Of a DNA stretch of 63,537 nucleotides, positions 9,488 to 17,814 are shown piece after piece. The position numbers and the translations under genes were made by a program. Numbering within the stretch: the stretch's first letter is position 1; each line of letters starts with the position of its first letter. The notes beneath the pieces are model-generated. The model searched no databases and had not been told where the DNA came from. It saw only the letters and a program-made list of their open reading frames with translations. Source of the stretch: Burkholderiales bacterium UBA2647. Lineage in GTDB: Bacteria; Pseudomonadota; Gammaproteobacteria; Burkholderiales; Burkholderiaceae_E. Location of the stretch: the NCBI GenBank assembly GCA_002359635.1, contig DENJ01000058.1:19264-82800 (forward strand). The letters run 5' to 3'.

Positions 9488-9950
9488 TGCAGTGATCGCC
9501 GGCCTGATGCCTGTTTTCGGTGACGCAATCAAATCGCGCGCTGCAGCCGGAAAGCAAAGGAATCGCGCCGAAGGACAGGCCATCGTCGCTCGGTGCGTGA
9601 TCTTGCCGGCTTGATGCCGGATCTTTGGGATCTATGGCCCTGTCGCAAAGCGCATGAAGGCCCGCAAACTTATCGCTTCCAGACTTAGCAAAACGCTTGG
9701 CCAGGGCTTCCTGGTCATGCGCTAGAACATGGATACGATGAGCTTGTCCGCAGGCAAAGGCATCAAGGTGTTGCGACTGATTCGAGAGCGACCATAAAAC
9801 CAAGGGCGGACTAAGCGACACTGAGTTAAAGCTGCTGACGGTGAGACCAACAGGAACTTGCCGCGTGCTTGATTGCCCCGTGATCACGGTCACGCCGGTT
9901 GGGAACTGCGCAAGCGCATGACGAAATACGCTGTGGTCGGGGCCGCTCAT
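9396..9950 (-). CDS. Flavin reductase-like FMN-binding split-barrel protein
   Basis: 184 aa, typical of HpaC-type short-chain flavin reductases that supply reduced FMN to a partner monooxygenase. Seen: FPTGVTVIT near residue 16, GLTVSSFNSVSLSPPLVL at about residues 34-51, and a DKFAG segment near residue 92. The gene starts in a 4-bp ATGA overlap with the upstream dehydrogenase at 9947. The luciferase-like monooxygenase at 11756 is the obvious candidate partner, since two-component flavin monooxygenases need such a reductase. The C-terminal coding end overlaps the TetR gene antiparallel by 92 bp. Confidence 0.88.
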   Translation of the reverse strand: MSGPDHSVFRHALAQFPTGVTVITGQSSTRQVPVGLTVSSFNSVSLSPPLVLWSLSNQSQHLDAFACGQAHRIHVLAHDQEALAKRFAKSGSDKFAGLHALCDRAIDPKDPASSRQDHAPSDDGLSFGAIPLLSGCSARFDCVTENRHQAGDHCIIVARVLFFETNDREPLVFAKGGFFALAKT

Positions 9951-10885
9951 GGGTTGCCACCAACCATTTGCTCGAGCACCGCCATCACGGCGGCCGTATC
10001 CTGCTCACCGAGTCCAAGGGCTTGCGCGGCATGATAAATCGGCGCACTTGCCGCAAAAAGCGGTGCTGGTGTTTGCGTCTGAGCGAGGGCTTGGCTGATG
10101 ATACTCATGTCCTTTTGCCAGACCGAAACCTTCATGGTGGCGTCTTGCCAGTTGCCTGAGGCCATCATCGGGCCGCGCACTTGAAGCATGCGCGATGACC
10201 CGGCCCCGTCAGCAACAACCCGCACGACATCGGCCGGGTTCAATCCCATGCGCCTGCCAAGCAAAATCGCTTCGGCCGCCGCCACATTGTGGATGGCTAC
10301 CAGCAAATTGGCGACCAACTTCATGCGCATGCCGTTGCCAAAACGCCCAAGATCAAACTGGGCCCTTGAAAAGCCGGCAAACAGCGGCATCATGCCGCGA
10401 ACCGCGTGCTTAGGCCCGCTTGCATAAACCACGAGATCACCGACGCGGGCCTGTGCGCCGGTGCCGGATAAAGGGCAATCAAGCAGCGTGATCCCTGCAG
10501 CGGCAAGTCGTTGCTGCTGTTGCTGCTTATCCTCGATTGTCAGGGTGCTTGTTTCGGCAAGCACGATACCTGCGCCTGAGGGCTGCGCTGCCTTCACCAT
10601 GCCGCCATTTGCCGCCAGGTTGGACTGATGTTTGATCAGCGCATCGCAACTGGCAACAAAGGCCTCGCTTGAGGGTAATGAACTCAGCAACTGCCGGCTG
10701 TGATTCAGCAGATCTTGAGGGCTTGCCACAAGTCTGACGCCCGACTTGCGGGCTTTTGCGCTGGCCTTGCGGTTCGGATCAAAGCCGAATACCGAAAAAC
10801 CCTTACTGATCAATTGATCAGCAATGGCCGAACCCATGATACCAAGGCCGATGATGCCGACAGCCCCTTGATTTACGTTGTCCAT
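9947..10885 (-). CDS. NAD(P)-dependent beta-hydroxyacid dehydrogenase family protein (second copy)
   Basis: 312 aa with the Rossmann motif GIIGLGIMG near the N-terminus, the substrate signature DCPLSGTGAQARVGD at about residues 136-150, and catalytic Lys189 with Asn193. Same family as the gene at 2974-3906 but clearly diverged, including a glutamine run near residue 122. It is the first gene of a two-gene unit with the flavin reductase (ATGA overlap) and is transcribed away from the hydrolase at 10959. A perfect inverted repeat in the shared upstream region is a possible operator. Substrate unknown; semialdehyde or hydroxyacid intermediates of ring cleavage would fit. Confidence 0.88.
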   Translation of the reverse strand: MDNVNQGAVGIIGLGIMGSAIADQLISKGFSVFGFDPNRKASAKARKSGVRLVASPQDLLNHSRQLLSSLPSSEAFVASCDALIKHQSNLAANGGMVKAAQPSGAGIVLAETSTLTIEDKQQQQQRLAAAGITLLDCPLSGTGAQARVGDLVVYASGPKHAVRGMMPLFAGFSRAQFDLGRFGNGMRMKLVANLLVAIHNVAAAEAILLGRRMGLNPADVVRVVADGAGSSRMLQVRGPMMASGNWQDATMKVSVWQKDMSIISQALAQTQTPAPLFAASAPIYHAAQALGLGEQDTAAVMAVLEQMVGGNP

Positions 10886-10897
10886 ACTTGGTCTTCG

Positions 10898-10913
10898 TTG
10901 ATCCCTTGATCAA
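10898..10913. promoter_or_regulatory. Perfect inverted repeat TTGATC-CCTT-GATCAA in a divergent intergenic region
   Basis: Six-base arms with a 4-bp spacer lie between the dehydrogenase start (10885, minus) and the hydrolase start (10959, plus). The position suits an operator controlling both directions. The symmetry is typical of dimeric regulators; TetR or GntR-type binding is inference. No clear -35/-10 pair was resolved. Confidence 0.45.
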
Positions 10914-10958
10914 TTAACTCTAGTATAGGGACAATTCAAATTATCAAGAATCTCGAAG

Positions 10959-11759
10959 ATGAAAAGTCAAGTATCTTGGATCCAACGCCCTGACGGCAGC
11001 AAAATCGCTTGGCGAATGCGAGGTAATCCAAAAGCCTCGCCCGTTATTTTTTCGAATTCCCTGGGTTCAGATGCATCGATGTGGGACCAGGTTGCCGATG
11101 CGCTTGCAGCGGATTTTCGTCTCATTTTTTATGACACAAGAGGTCATGGTCAAAGCGAGGCCGCGAGCCCTCGCGCAAGTTTGGCTGATCTCTGCGATGA
11201 TTTGCTGGCTGTCATGGACGCCGCGGCATTTCCCAGCGCGCAGGTCGTTGGGCTTTCCCTCGGGGGGATGACCGGGCTTTACGCAGCGCTTCATTTCCCG
11301 GCGCGTATCGATCGCTTGATGGCTTGCAATTGTCGTGCCCGTGTCGATGCAGCCGGCATGAAGGCCTGGGATGAACGAATTGCTGCTGTGCATGCGGGCG
11401 GCGTCGGGTCATTGGTCAAACCAACACTTGATCGCTGGTTTACCCCGGCATTTCAGCAGGCCAATCCCTCGATGATGGATGCGGTGGCAGCGATGGTCGC
11501 GCGCAGTTCTGATCAGGGCTATGAAGCTTGCGTACGCGCGATTCAAACCCTGGCGCTGCATGAGCAGTTACAGCACCTGACCGTGCCTGTGTTGTATCTC
11601 GCAGGTGCCCAGGATTCTGCTGCGCCGCCAGAGGAAATGCGGGCGATGGCTGAGCGGACACCTGAGGCCCAATTCGAGGTCCTAGACCCCTGCGGGCATA
11701 TTGCCGCCATCGAAAGGGCGCATGATTTCAACCGAATTGCCAAGGCGTTTTTGCGATGA
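10959..11759 (+). CDS. Alpha/beta hydrolase, 3-oxoadipate enol-lactonase-like
   Basis: 266 aa alpha/beta-hydrolase with a complete apparent triad: nucleophile Ser100 in GLSLGGMTG, acid Asp219 in AGAQDSAAPP, and His247 in DPCGHIAAIE. The oxyanion region (SNSLGSD) and overall length match PcaD-type enol-lactone hydrolases, which open the lactone formed after intradiol cleavage; esterase activity on another ring product is possible. Its stop overlaps the start of the monooxygenase by ATGA, so the two are co-translated. The intradiol dioxygenase encoded nearby (13787) is consistent with a ring-cleavage role. Confidence 0.87.
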   Translation: MKSQVSWIQRPDGSKIAWRMRGNPKASPVIFSNSLGSDASMWDQVADALAADFRLIFYDTRGHGQSEAASPRASLADLCDDLLAVMDAAAFPSAQVVGLSLGGMTGLYAALHFPARIDRLMACNCRARVDAAGMKAWDERIAAVHAGGVGSLVKPTLDRWFTPAFQQANPSMMDAVAAMVARSSDQGYEACVRAIQTLALHEQLQHLTVPVLYLAGAQDSAAPPEEMRAMAERTPEAQFEVLDPCGHIAAIERAHDFNRIAKAFLR

Positions 11760-12868
11760 AACTAGGCATGTTCATGATGCCCTTGCATCCGCCGCAGCGA
11801 AAGGCTGCCGAGACTTTGCAAGAAGACCGGGAGGCCATTATCCTGGCCGATCGTTTAGGCTTTTCAGAAGCCTATGTGGGTGAACATGTGACTGACCTGG
11901 CAGAGAACATTACCTCCTGCCTCATGTTCTTATGCAGCGTTGCCTTTAATACCCGTCAGATTCGCCTGGGTAGTGGCACCATCAATATGCCTAATTCGCA
12001 TCCCGCAGCCATCGCTGCGCAGGTGGCGATGATTGATCACCTGCTTGAGGGCCGATTCATCATGGGCATCAGCCCAGGCGGTCTGATGTCCGATGCGGAA
12101 GTTTTCGGTAACTTCGGAAAAAATCGTCTCGAGATGTTTGTTGAATCGATTGATATGGTTCTTAAGATTTGGAGCGGTGACGCACCTTATGATCTTGAGG
12201 GTAAGTTCTTCAATGTCAGCACCGCAAGAACAATGATTCCGGAGATCGGGCAGGGCATTATTCTGAAGCCCTTTCAGCAGCCTCATCCACCGATCGTCGT
12301 TACGGCGGTTGCACCCTTTTCCAAAGGCGTCGCTTCCGCAGCGGCTCGTGGTTGGGATCCAATATCGGCAAACTTCCTGCTGCCTCAATGGGTGAAGTCG
12401 CACTGGCCGAGCTATGTTGAAGGCTGTGCCCAAGCCAATCGTCCGGCCGACCCTGCGAACTGGCGTGTTGCGAAAAGTATTTTTGTGACCGATAACGACG
12501 ATGCTCTCGCAAAGCGCTATGCGCATTCGGCGCAAGGCCCTTATCATTTTTATTTCAAGCAACTGATTCGCAAGCTCGTGGGCTTTGGCGGGCGAGCGAA
12601 TCTGTTCAAAGAAAACGATGCCATCCCCGATGAACTCATTACCCCCGAGCGGGTCAGTTCACAACTGGTGATTGCAGGCTCGGTGAATAAAGTGGTGGAC
12701 GAAATCCTCGCCTTTCGGGAGCAGGTTGGGGATTTCGGCACGCTTTTGTATGCAGGTCATGACTGGCTTGATCCCGAGCTTGCCAAGCGCTCGATGACCC
12801 TGATGGCCGAAAAGGTGATGCCGGCTGTTAACGCGGCCACCGGCAAGCAGGCAAAAATCGCTGCCTGA
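11756..12868 (+). CDS. LLM-class (luciferase-like) flavin-dependent monooxygenase
   Basis: 370 aa TIM-barrel flavin enzyme of the bacterial luciferase superfamily. The N-terminal strand (LGMFMMPLHPP), a GEHVTD segment near residue 42, RLGSGTINMPNSHP at about 70, and the GRFIMGISPGG block near 100 are family hallmarks. These enzymes use reduced FMN and oxygen to hydroxylate or cleave substrates such as alkanes, pyrimidines, nitrilotriacetate or cyclic ketones. The gene is coupled to the upstream hydrolase by a 4-bp overlap. The flavin reductase at 9396-9950 is the likely source of reduced flavin. The substrate is not evident. Confidence 0.88.
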   Translation: MKLGMFMMPLHPPQRKAAETLQEDREAIILADRLGFSEAYVGEHVTDLAENITSCLMFLCSVAFNTRQIRLGSGTINMPNSHPAAIAAQVAMIDHLLEGRFIMGISPGGLMSDAEVFGNFGKNRLEMFVESIDMVLKIWSGDAPYDLEGKFFNVSTARTMIPEIGQGIILKPFQQPHPPIVVTAVAPFSKGVASAAARGWDPISANFLLPQWVKSHWPSYVEGCAQANRPADPANWRVAKSIFVTDNDDALAKRYAHSAQGPYHFYFKQLIRKLVGFGGRANLFKENDAIPDELITPERVSSQLVIAGSVNKVVDEILAFREQVGDFGTLLYAGHDWLDPELAKRSMTLMAEKVMPAVNAATGKQAKIAA

Positions 12869-12890
12869 TTGTTTTGAAGCCATAGGCTTG

Positions 12891-13790
12891 TCAGCTGCTT
12901 GATGGCGCTGGAATCTGCTTTTCATAACATTGAGCGATTTCTGCGCCTGTGCACAGCCGCACTTCAGGTTTCGCAAGGACAGCATCGAGCAGTCGCTCAA
13001 GTTGAGCGATCCGGTGCGGTACGCCCATGATGTAGGGGTGGATGCTGATCGACATGACCCTTGTGTGTTTGGCACTGTCAAGCCAAAGCCGATCGAGCTG
13101 GGCAAGTCCGCGCCGATAAAACTCCTCTGCGCTATGTGCTTGCAAGAGCATCATCGGGATATCGTTGATTTCCACCGTGTAGGGTATGGAGAGCATTGGT
13201 CTTGGTCTTGCCTGCAGCCAGACCGGTTGGTCATCAAGCACCCAATCGGCGACATAACGAATGCCCGCTTCTGACAAGACATCGAGCGTTTCGTCGGTTT
13301 CAGTTAATCCCGGACTTTCCCAGCCAAGTGGCGCTGAACCGGTCAGCGAAGCAATCGCATCCACGGTTTGGGCAATCGCCAAGGCTTGATCGTTGACCTT
13401 ATGCATCGGCCCCTGAACAAAGCCATGACCCATGAATTCCCAGCCTGCCTCATGGGCGGCTTTGGCGATTCGCGGATAGCTTTTGCAAACAACGCCGTTG
13501 ATTGCCAGGGTGGGCGTGATGCCCCGCTCACCGAGGGCATCGAAAAATCGCCAAAATCCCACCCGCATCCCGTACTCATGCCAGGCCCAGTTCGGTAAGT
13601 CGGGCAAAAGCGGTTGACCCATTGGAGGTGACAGCACGGTTCGCGGCATTGCCCCTTCGATCGACCAGTGCTCTACATTCACGATGATCCACACCAGCAT
13701 TCGTGCTCCATTTGGAGCATGCCATGCGGGTCGGTCAACGATCGCGCTGTAAGGCGCGCGGTCAGACAGCAGCTTTGGGGCCGTCATCAT
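12891..13790 (-). CDS. Polysaccharide deacetylase-family protein (PuuE/allantoinase-like clade)
   Basis: 299 aa, NodB-homology fold of the bacterial cyclic-imide/allantoinase-like type rather than chitin deacetylase. Seen: VNVEHW near residue 35, a GMRVGFWRFFDAL helix near 76, ALAINGVVC-like strand near 95, and MGHGF near 120. The canonical TFDDG metal motif is replaced, as in the PuuE-like clade, which suggests hydrolysis of a C-N bond in a small molecule. The start overlaps the dioxygenase stop by ATGA, making it the last gene of a four-gene coupled operon. It could deformylate or deamidate a ring-cleavage product; that is inference. Confidence 0.83.
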   Translation of the reverse strand: MMTAPKLLSDRAPYSAIVDRPAWHAPNGARMLVWIIVNVEHWSIEGAMPRTVLSPPMGQPLLPDLPNWAWHEYGMRVGFWRFFDALGERGITPTLAINGVVCKSYPRIAKAAHEAGWEFMGHGFVQGPMHKVNDQALAIAQTVDAIASLTGSAPLGWESPGLTETDETLDVLSEAGIRYVADWVLDDQPVWLQARPRPMLSIPYTVEINDIPMMLLQAHSAEEFYRRGLAQLDRLWLDSAKHTRVMSISIHPYIMGVPHRIAQLERLLDAVLAKPEVRLCTGAEIAQCYEKQIPAPSSS

Positions 13791-14728
13791 TGCTTTGCTT
13801 TTCGCTGGCGCTTTTGTTGCGTCATCGGTTTTCTCATATGAAAATCATAATGAATATGGCAATAAGACCGATTCAGTACCCGACCGTCCGGGCCTGTCTT
13901 GCTTCGATGCGCTTTAAAAGGAATGATGAGCGCATCGCGAACGCCGAAAACAGCGTCTGAATCAATATATCGATCGCCTTGCTCAAACACATGGGTGATC
14001 AAGCGATCAAACCCTTTGGCTTCAATCATGAAGTGCACATGAGCAGGGCGCATCGGATGTCGTTTTGATGCCTTTAACAAGCCGCCAACGGGCCCATCGT
14101 TTGGCACCGGGTAATAGGTCGGTTTAATACTCCAGCAATGGAAACGGCCCTGATCATCGGTGTGAAAAACGCCTCTCAAACGCATCGCGCCATCAAGTTC
14201 GCGCATTTGAACATCGTATTGACCCTGCGGATCGGCATGCCAGATGTCGACCCGGGCCGCTTCAATCGGCCGGCCTTCGCTGTCGCTGACAGTGCCTGAA
14301 ATATAAAGTGGCTTGCCCTCGATACCCTCGGCAATATCCGCACCCAAAGGAAACGCTGGTGTGCTTTCACGATGAAAGGGGCCAAGCACGGTCTGTTCAG
14401 TTTCCTGCCCCTGGCTCGGATGGTTCATCTGTGTGACCAGGGTTGAAAGGCCTAAGATGTCAGAAAGGAGAATAAACTCCTGGCGCGAAGCGCTACAGCT
14501 TTGTCCGGTTCTTGTTAAGAAATCGATGGCCAGCGCCCATTCCGCTTCGCTCAGCTGCACCTCGCGCGCAAAAGCATGCAAGTGCTGAATCAGGCTTCCC
14601 ATCACGGCTTTAAAGCGTTCTGATGTTGCTGACTTCATGCGTTCGATGACAGCCGCTGTGACCGCTTCAGCGCTGAGGTTGCGGGTTGAGGCTTTTGCGG
14701 TGTTTTTGACCGACGCTTTCGTGTTCAT
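13787..14728 (-). CDS. Intradiol ring-cleavage dioxygenase (hydroxyquinol/catechol 1,2-dioxygenase type)
   Basis: 313 aa from the ATG at 14728, which sits in an ATGA overlap with the upstream SDR. Non-haem Fe(III) enzyme that splits a catechol or hydroxyquinol ring between the hydroxyls to a muconate or maleylacetate. The four iron ligands can be placed: Tyr171 in GQYDV, Tyr206 in PTYYPVPNDGPVG, and His230 and His232 in RPAHVHF. The all-helical N-terminal dimerisation domain of the catechol/hydroxyquinol branch is present (about residues 25-110), unlike protocatechuate 3,4-dioxygenase. A hydroxyquinol 1,2-dioxygenase role is plausible, but no maleylacetate reductase was seen in the window. 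Confidence 0.9.
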   Translation of the reverse strand: MNTKASVKNTAKASTRNLSAEAVTAAVIERMKSATSERFKAVMGSLIQHLHAFAREVQLSEAEWALAIDFLTRTGQSCSASRQEFILLSDILGLSTLVTQMNHPSQGQETEQTVLGPFHRESTPAFPLGADIAEGIEGKPLYISGTVSDSEGRPIEAARVDIWHADPQGQYDVQMRELDGAMRLRGVFHTDDQGRFHCWSIKPTYYPVPNDGPVGGLLKASKRHPMRPAHVHFMIEAKGFDRLITHVFEQGDRYIDSDAVFGVRDALIIPFKAHRSKTGPDGRVLNRSYCHIHYDFHMRKPMTQQKRQRKAKQ

Positions 14729-15540
14729 CGCGCAGTCCACCCGCCATCCATCACGAGCTCCGCACCCGTCATAAAAGCTGAATCATCAGATGCCAGAAAG
14801 CGTATGCCTCGGGCGATTTCGTCGGCCTGGCCCATTCTTGCCATCGGGTGCCCCGCACGCATGTGTTCGCGAATCTGATCCGCGTCAAGTCCCTTGGATG
14901 AAAGCGCCTGGGCGACTTCGCCAGCCATGTCGGTGTCGATGATGCCGGGGTGGACGGAGTTGCTACGAATCCGATAGCCAAGCTGTGCCATTTCAAGCGC
15001 GAGCGATTTACTGAACAAACGAACGGCGCCCTTGGTCATCGAGTAAAGACTGCTGGTTGGCGAGCCCACCAAGCCTGCAATCGAGGAAAGGTGAATCATC
15101 GAGGCCCAAGGTAAATCAGGGCTGCGCCGCTTCATCTGCGCGATGGCAAACTGTGCACCCAGGACGACGCCCCGGATATTGACTTGCATAAGGCTTTCGA
15201 GCAGTTCATCGCTTGCCGATTCAACTTTTCCAAAGCGATAAATGCCGGCGTTATTGACCAGGACATCAAGTAAGCCGAACTCAGATTCAATCTTGGGCAT
15301 GATGGCTTCCCAATGCCCACGCTTGGTTACGTCGAGTTCAAAAAAGGCGCAACTTGCGCCGAGCGTTCGCAATGACGCAAGCAAATCATCGACGCCGTTT
15401 GCGTGCGCATCGCTTGCGATCACCCTGGCGCCGCCCGCAGCCAGTGCTTTGCAGGTGGCCTCGCCAATGCCACCGAGCGCACCAGTGACCAATGCGACGC
15501 GCTCCTCGAGGCGACTTCCGGTGTTCTGAACACTCATCAT
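14725..15540 (-). CDS. SDR-family NAD(P)-dependent oxidoreductase
   Basis: 271 aa classical short-chain dehydrogenase. Seen: cofactor motif TGALGGIGE near residue 20, NNAG near 93, a Ser in HLSSIAG near 145, and catalytic Tyr-x3-Lys in SLYSMTKG near 160. The C-terminal GGWTAR ending is typical. It is coupled on both sides by 4-bp overlaps, with the PEP-mutase/ICL-family lyase upstream and the dioxygenase downstream. It probably oxidises or reduces an intermediate near the ring-cleavage step; a dihydrodiol or ring-alcohol dehydrogenase role would fit but is inference. Confidence 0.9.
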   Translation of the reverse strand: MMSVQNTGSRLEERVALVTGALGGIGEATCKALAAGGARVIASDAHANGVDDLLASLRTLGASCAFFELDVTKRGHWEAIMPKIESEFGLLDVLVNNAGIYRFGKVESASDELLESLMQVNIRGVVLGAQFAIAQMKRRSPDLPWASMIHLSSIAGLVGSPTSSLYSMTKGAVRLFSKSLALEMAQLGYRIRSNSVHPGIIDTDMAGEVAQALSSKGLDADQIREHMRAGHPMARMGQADEIARGIRFLASDDSAFMTGAELVMDGGWTAR

Positions 15541-16448
15541 GTTTCTCCTTGGGGCGCTTGCATCAAGGTTTGCTGCATGCGTGCAAACGATTCACCGCGC
15601 ATCCATCGCTGAAGGTCGGCAGCACTCGCTTGCGCTAGCGTGTAGTCAGCAGGGTTGCCACGCTGGTGGAGCTCGACGTAGGCCTGATGCAGCGCATGCA
15701 TGGCAATAGCGTAGGCGTGATGGCCGGTGATTCGCCATCGCACGCGGTAAGCTGCCAATTGCTCAGCATCAAGCGATGCCGGCACAGGACCACAGAGCAG
15801 CGGCAGTCTTGTGGCGTTTGCGATCGCATCGAGCTGGGATTCATCTTGCAAACCGATCACCATCAGGGCGTCCACGCCGCATTGCTCAAAACTTTTTAAT
15901 CGATAAATTGTTTCATCAAGACCCTCAATCCTCAGGCAAGATGTTCGCCCCACGATCACCGTGTCAGGATTCGAGCGCCCTTGCAGGGCCGCTCGCATTT
16001 TTGCCTGCGCCTCGCTGCGGCTGATCAAAAACTCCTTCCCTTTCGAGCCAAAGGCAGCTGGCAGTGCGGTGTCTTCGATGGTGATGCCCTGCGCCCCGGC
16101 ATGTTCGAGTTCCTCAACGCAGCGCAGCACATTGATCGGGTTACCAAAGCCATGATCGGCGTCAACAACAAGGCTGATGGCACTCGCCCGACAGATGGTT
16201 CGAACGGTCTGGGCAAGTTCAGTCAGCGTGAGCACGATCCAGTCGGGCGCCGCAAGTTGTACATGCGAGGCAATTGAACCGGCCAAAATCCCGGTGCTAA
16301 AGCCTGCTTCATGGGCAATGCGCGCCGAGACCGCATCAAACACCGTCGCGGGGGTGTGGCAAATTGAACCGCTTAAGGCTTCGCGAATCGCAAAAGGCCG
16401 GCGAGTGCGTTCAGGGTTTGCGAAAGATAGTGAACCGGGGTTTGTCAT
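15537..16448 (-). CDS. Isocitrate lyase/PEP mutase-superfamily lyase
   Basis: 303 aa. Metal-binding loop VVDADHGFGN at about residues 96-105 and ITIEDTALPAAFG near 127 are characteristic of the ICL/PEP-mutase superfamily, which cleaves or decarboxylates 2-oxo acids and C-C bonds next to carboxylates. The gating loop lacks the KRCGH of isocitrate lyase, and the sequence is nearer to the oxaloacetate-decarboxylase/oxaloacetate-hydrolase-like branch. It is first gene of the coupled operon running through the SDR, dioxygenase and deacetylase. A role in the final cleavage of a C4-C6 ring product to central metabolites is inferred. Confidence 0.87.
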   Translation of the reverse strand: MTNPGSLSFANPERTRRPFAIREALSGSICHTPATVFDAVSARIAHEAGFSTGILAGSIASHVQLAAPDWIVLTLTELAQTVRTICRASAISLVVDADHGFGNPINVLRCVEELEHAGAQGITIEDTALPAAFGSKGKEFLISRSEAQAKMRAALQGRSNPDTVIVGRTSCLRIEGLDETIYRLKSFEQCGVDALMVIGLQDESQLDAIANATRLPLLCGPVPASLDAEQLAAYRVRWRITGHHAYAIAMHALHQAYVELHQRGNPADYTLAQASAADLQRWMRGESFARMQQTLMQAPQGET

Positions 16449-16514
16449 GGCATGAACTCGCGTGATGTCCCCTGACTCTACCAGCGCAGGATGTCGCTCG
16501 TCACGCTTTTGTGT

Positions 16515-17279
16515 CTAAGGACCCAATAGGCGGGGGCGGCGCTGTTCCATTTCCAGTTTCAAAAAGTCTGCCGGCACGCGCATGAGTTCGGGTTCGGGTT
16601 CGTCGCGTTGGATATTGAAGACCCGCAAGAATCGCTCGCCGAAACGGGGGTCGCGGTCTTGAATCGAAACCGGGATCATGAGTTCCGGGCTTTGCCAGAC
16701 TTCGCGTGTGATCAGCATGGGCTTGTCGTTGCCAACACGCCCTGCTTCAATCGTCCAGGTGGTCAGTTCGCCCTGCACTTGCAAGCCTTCCACAACGCGC
16801 TGTCCAAGATCGCTGCGCTGACCAGGTCCCCGCGCTTCCATCCTTTGAAGCATGAGCGCCTTGGCAGCTTCGCGTTGATCCGGATCTAGTGGGAGGGCAG
16901 CCGGCCCCTGCCGGTCAAGTCGTCGGGCTCGGCGGCGGTCCGGCTCCATCACCCAGAATTCCCGGGCGGTCGGGTCGCGAAGAAAAACCATGGTTTTGTT
17001 GCCGCGCTCGAACTCCTGGCGCAATCGCCCATCGCTGTCGCGGCATGTGCGCGAGCGGCTTTGCATGTTGATGCGATTACCATCAGCAAGCAACTGTTGC
17101 ATACCATGAACCGCGTCGGCGCAAAAGGGGGCACCTCGGACCACGCGTAAGCGGCCGGGGTCAAGCTGAGGCAAATCCTGGTGGCCTTGCGCCATTCCCG
17201 GGGACGTTAGGAGAAGTTGGCCGAGCGTGAGAAGCACTGCGAGGCCTGCCTGGAAAAGCATAAAGGTGAGAGGCGGCAT
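16515..17279 (-). CDS. Exported protein of unknown function in an ECF sigma operon
   Basis: 254 aa from the ATG at 17279, which has AAGGA about 10 bp upstream; a TTG at 17312 would add 11 residues and overlap the upstream gene. A hydrophobic N-terminal segment ending in MAQG looks like a signal peptide, so the protein is probably periplasmic. The mature part is rich in Arg, Asp and Pro, has two cysteines (FCAD and RTCRD) that could pair, and many beta-strand-like stretches. I do not recognise a family. Its place after a sigma factor and a single-span membrane protein suggests a sensor or target of that sigma system. Confidence 0.72.
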   Translation of the reverse strand: MPPLTFMLFQAGLAVLLTLGQLLLTSPGMAQGHQDLPQLDPGRLRVVRGAPFCADAVHGMQQLLADGNRINMQSRSRTCRDSDGRLRQEFERGNKTMVFLRDPTAREFWVMEPDRRRARRLDRQGPAALPLDPDQREAAKALMLQRMEARGPGQRSDLGQRVVEGLQVQGELTTWTIEAGRVGNDKPMLITREVWQSPELMIPVSIQDRDPRFGERFLRVFNIQRDEPEPELMRVPADFLKLEMEQRRPRLLGP

Positions 17280-17301
17280 GGTGAAGAAGTCCTTGTTGCA
17301 A

Positions 17302-17814
17302 TCAATCCGCAAGACGAAGCGCTAAAATCTGACCGTTCTGATTCGTAAGCCATTGCGCTTGACGGCTTGCACTTAAGTCATCGATGGTTTGTAATGTTCC
17401 AAAAAATGGAATTCCAAGCAAGGCCAGTGATTCGGCCCCCAGCGCACTCGACCTTGGGCCCTCGATCGGCTTTCCCGCTTGCGGGTATAGCGATTTGGCA
17501 GACCATGCCATGGGGTGACTGAGCGATTGCGCGATGATCATGGGCTGGACCGAGCGCATCATTTGAGCGCTGTAGGCAACCCATAAGAAGGCGAGGGTGC
17601 TAAGCGCGGTTGTGCTTGTCAGACGATAAAGCCATCCGAGTTCAAGGCCGATCGCCTGATACCTGATTGACCACAGGCGCATGCGAATGCGCCACCAAAG
17701 CCAAGCTGGCGGCTGCTGAAGCGCCAGATCATCGGCCAGTGTCTGTCGAAGGATCGACCATGGGCGGCTTGTCTGAGAAGCCGGATGGCGCTTTGCATCA
17801 AACGGTGTATTCAT
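17302..17814 (-). CDS. Single-span membrane protein, possible anti-sigma factor
   Basis: 170 aa. One predicted membrane helix at about residues 68-88 (LTSTTALSTLAFLWVAYSA) separates an N-terminal cytoplasmic part from a C-terminal outer part. The start overlaps the stop of the sigma factor gene by ATGA. Gene order and topology match membrane anti-sigma factors, but the zinc-binding HxxxCxxC motif of the ZAS class is absent. The short tryptophan-rich cytoplasmic region (PPAWLWWRIRMRLW) would be the sigma contact, if it is one. Function is inferred from context only. Confidence 0.68.
   Translation of the reverse strand: MNTPFDAKRHPASQTSRPWSILRQTLADDLALQQPPAWLWWRIRMRLWSIRYQAIGLELGWLYRLTSTTALSTLAFLWVAYSAQMMRSVQPMIIAQSLSHPMAWSAKSLYPQAGKPIEGPRSSALGAESLALLGIPFFGTLQTIDDLSASRQAQWLTNQNGQILALRLAD

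Noticed and set aside
12877..12889. AAGCC-ATA-GGCTT hairpin between the monooxygenase and deacetylase genes
   Set aside because: Five-bp stem with a 3-nt loop and no T-run on either strand; too weak to call a terminator.
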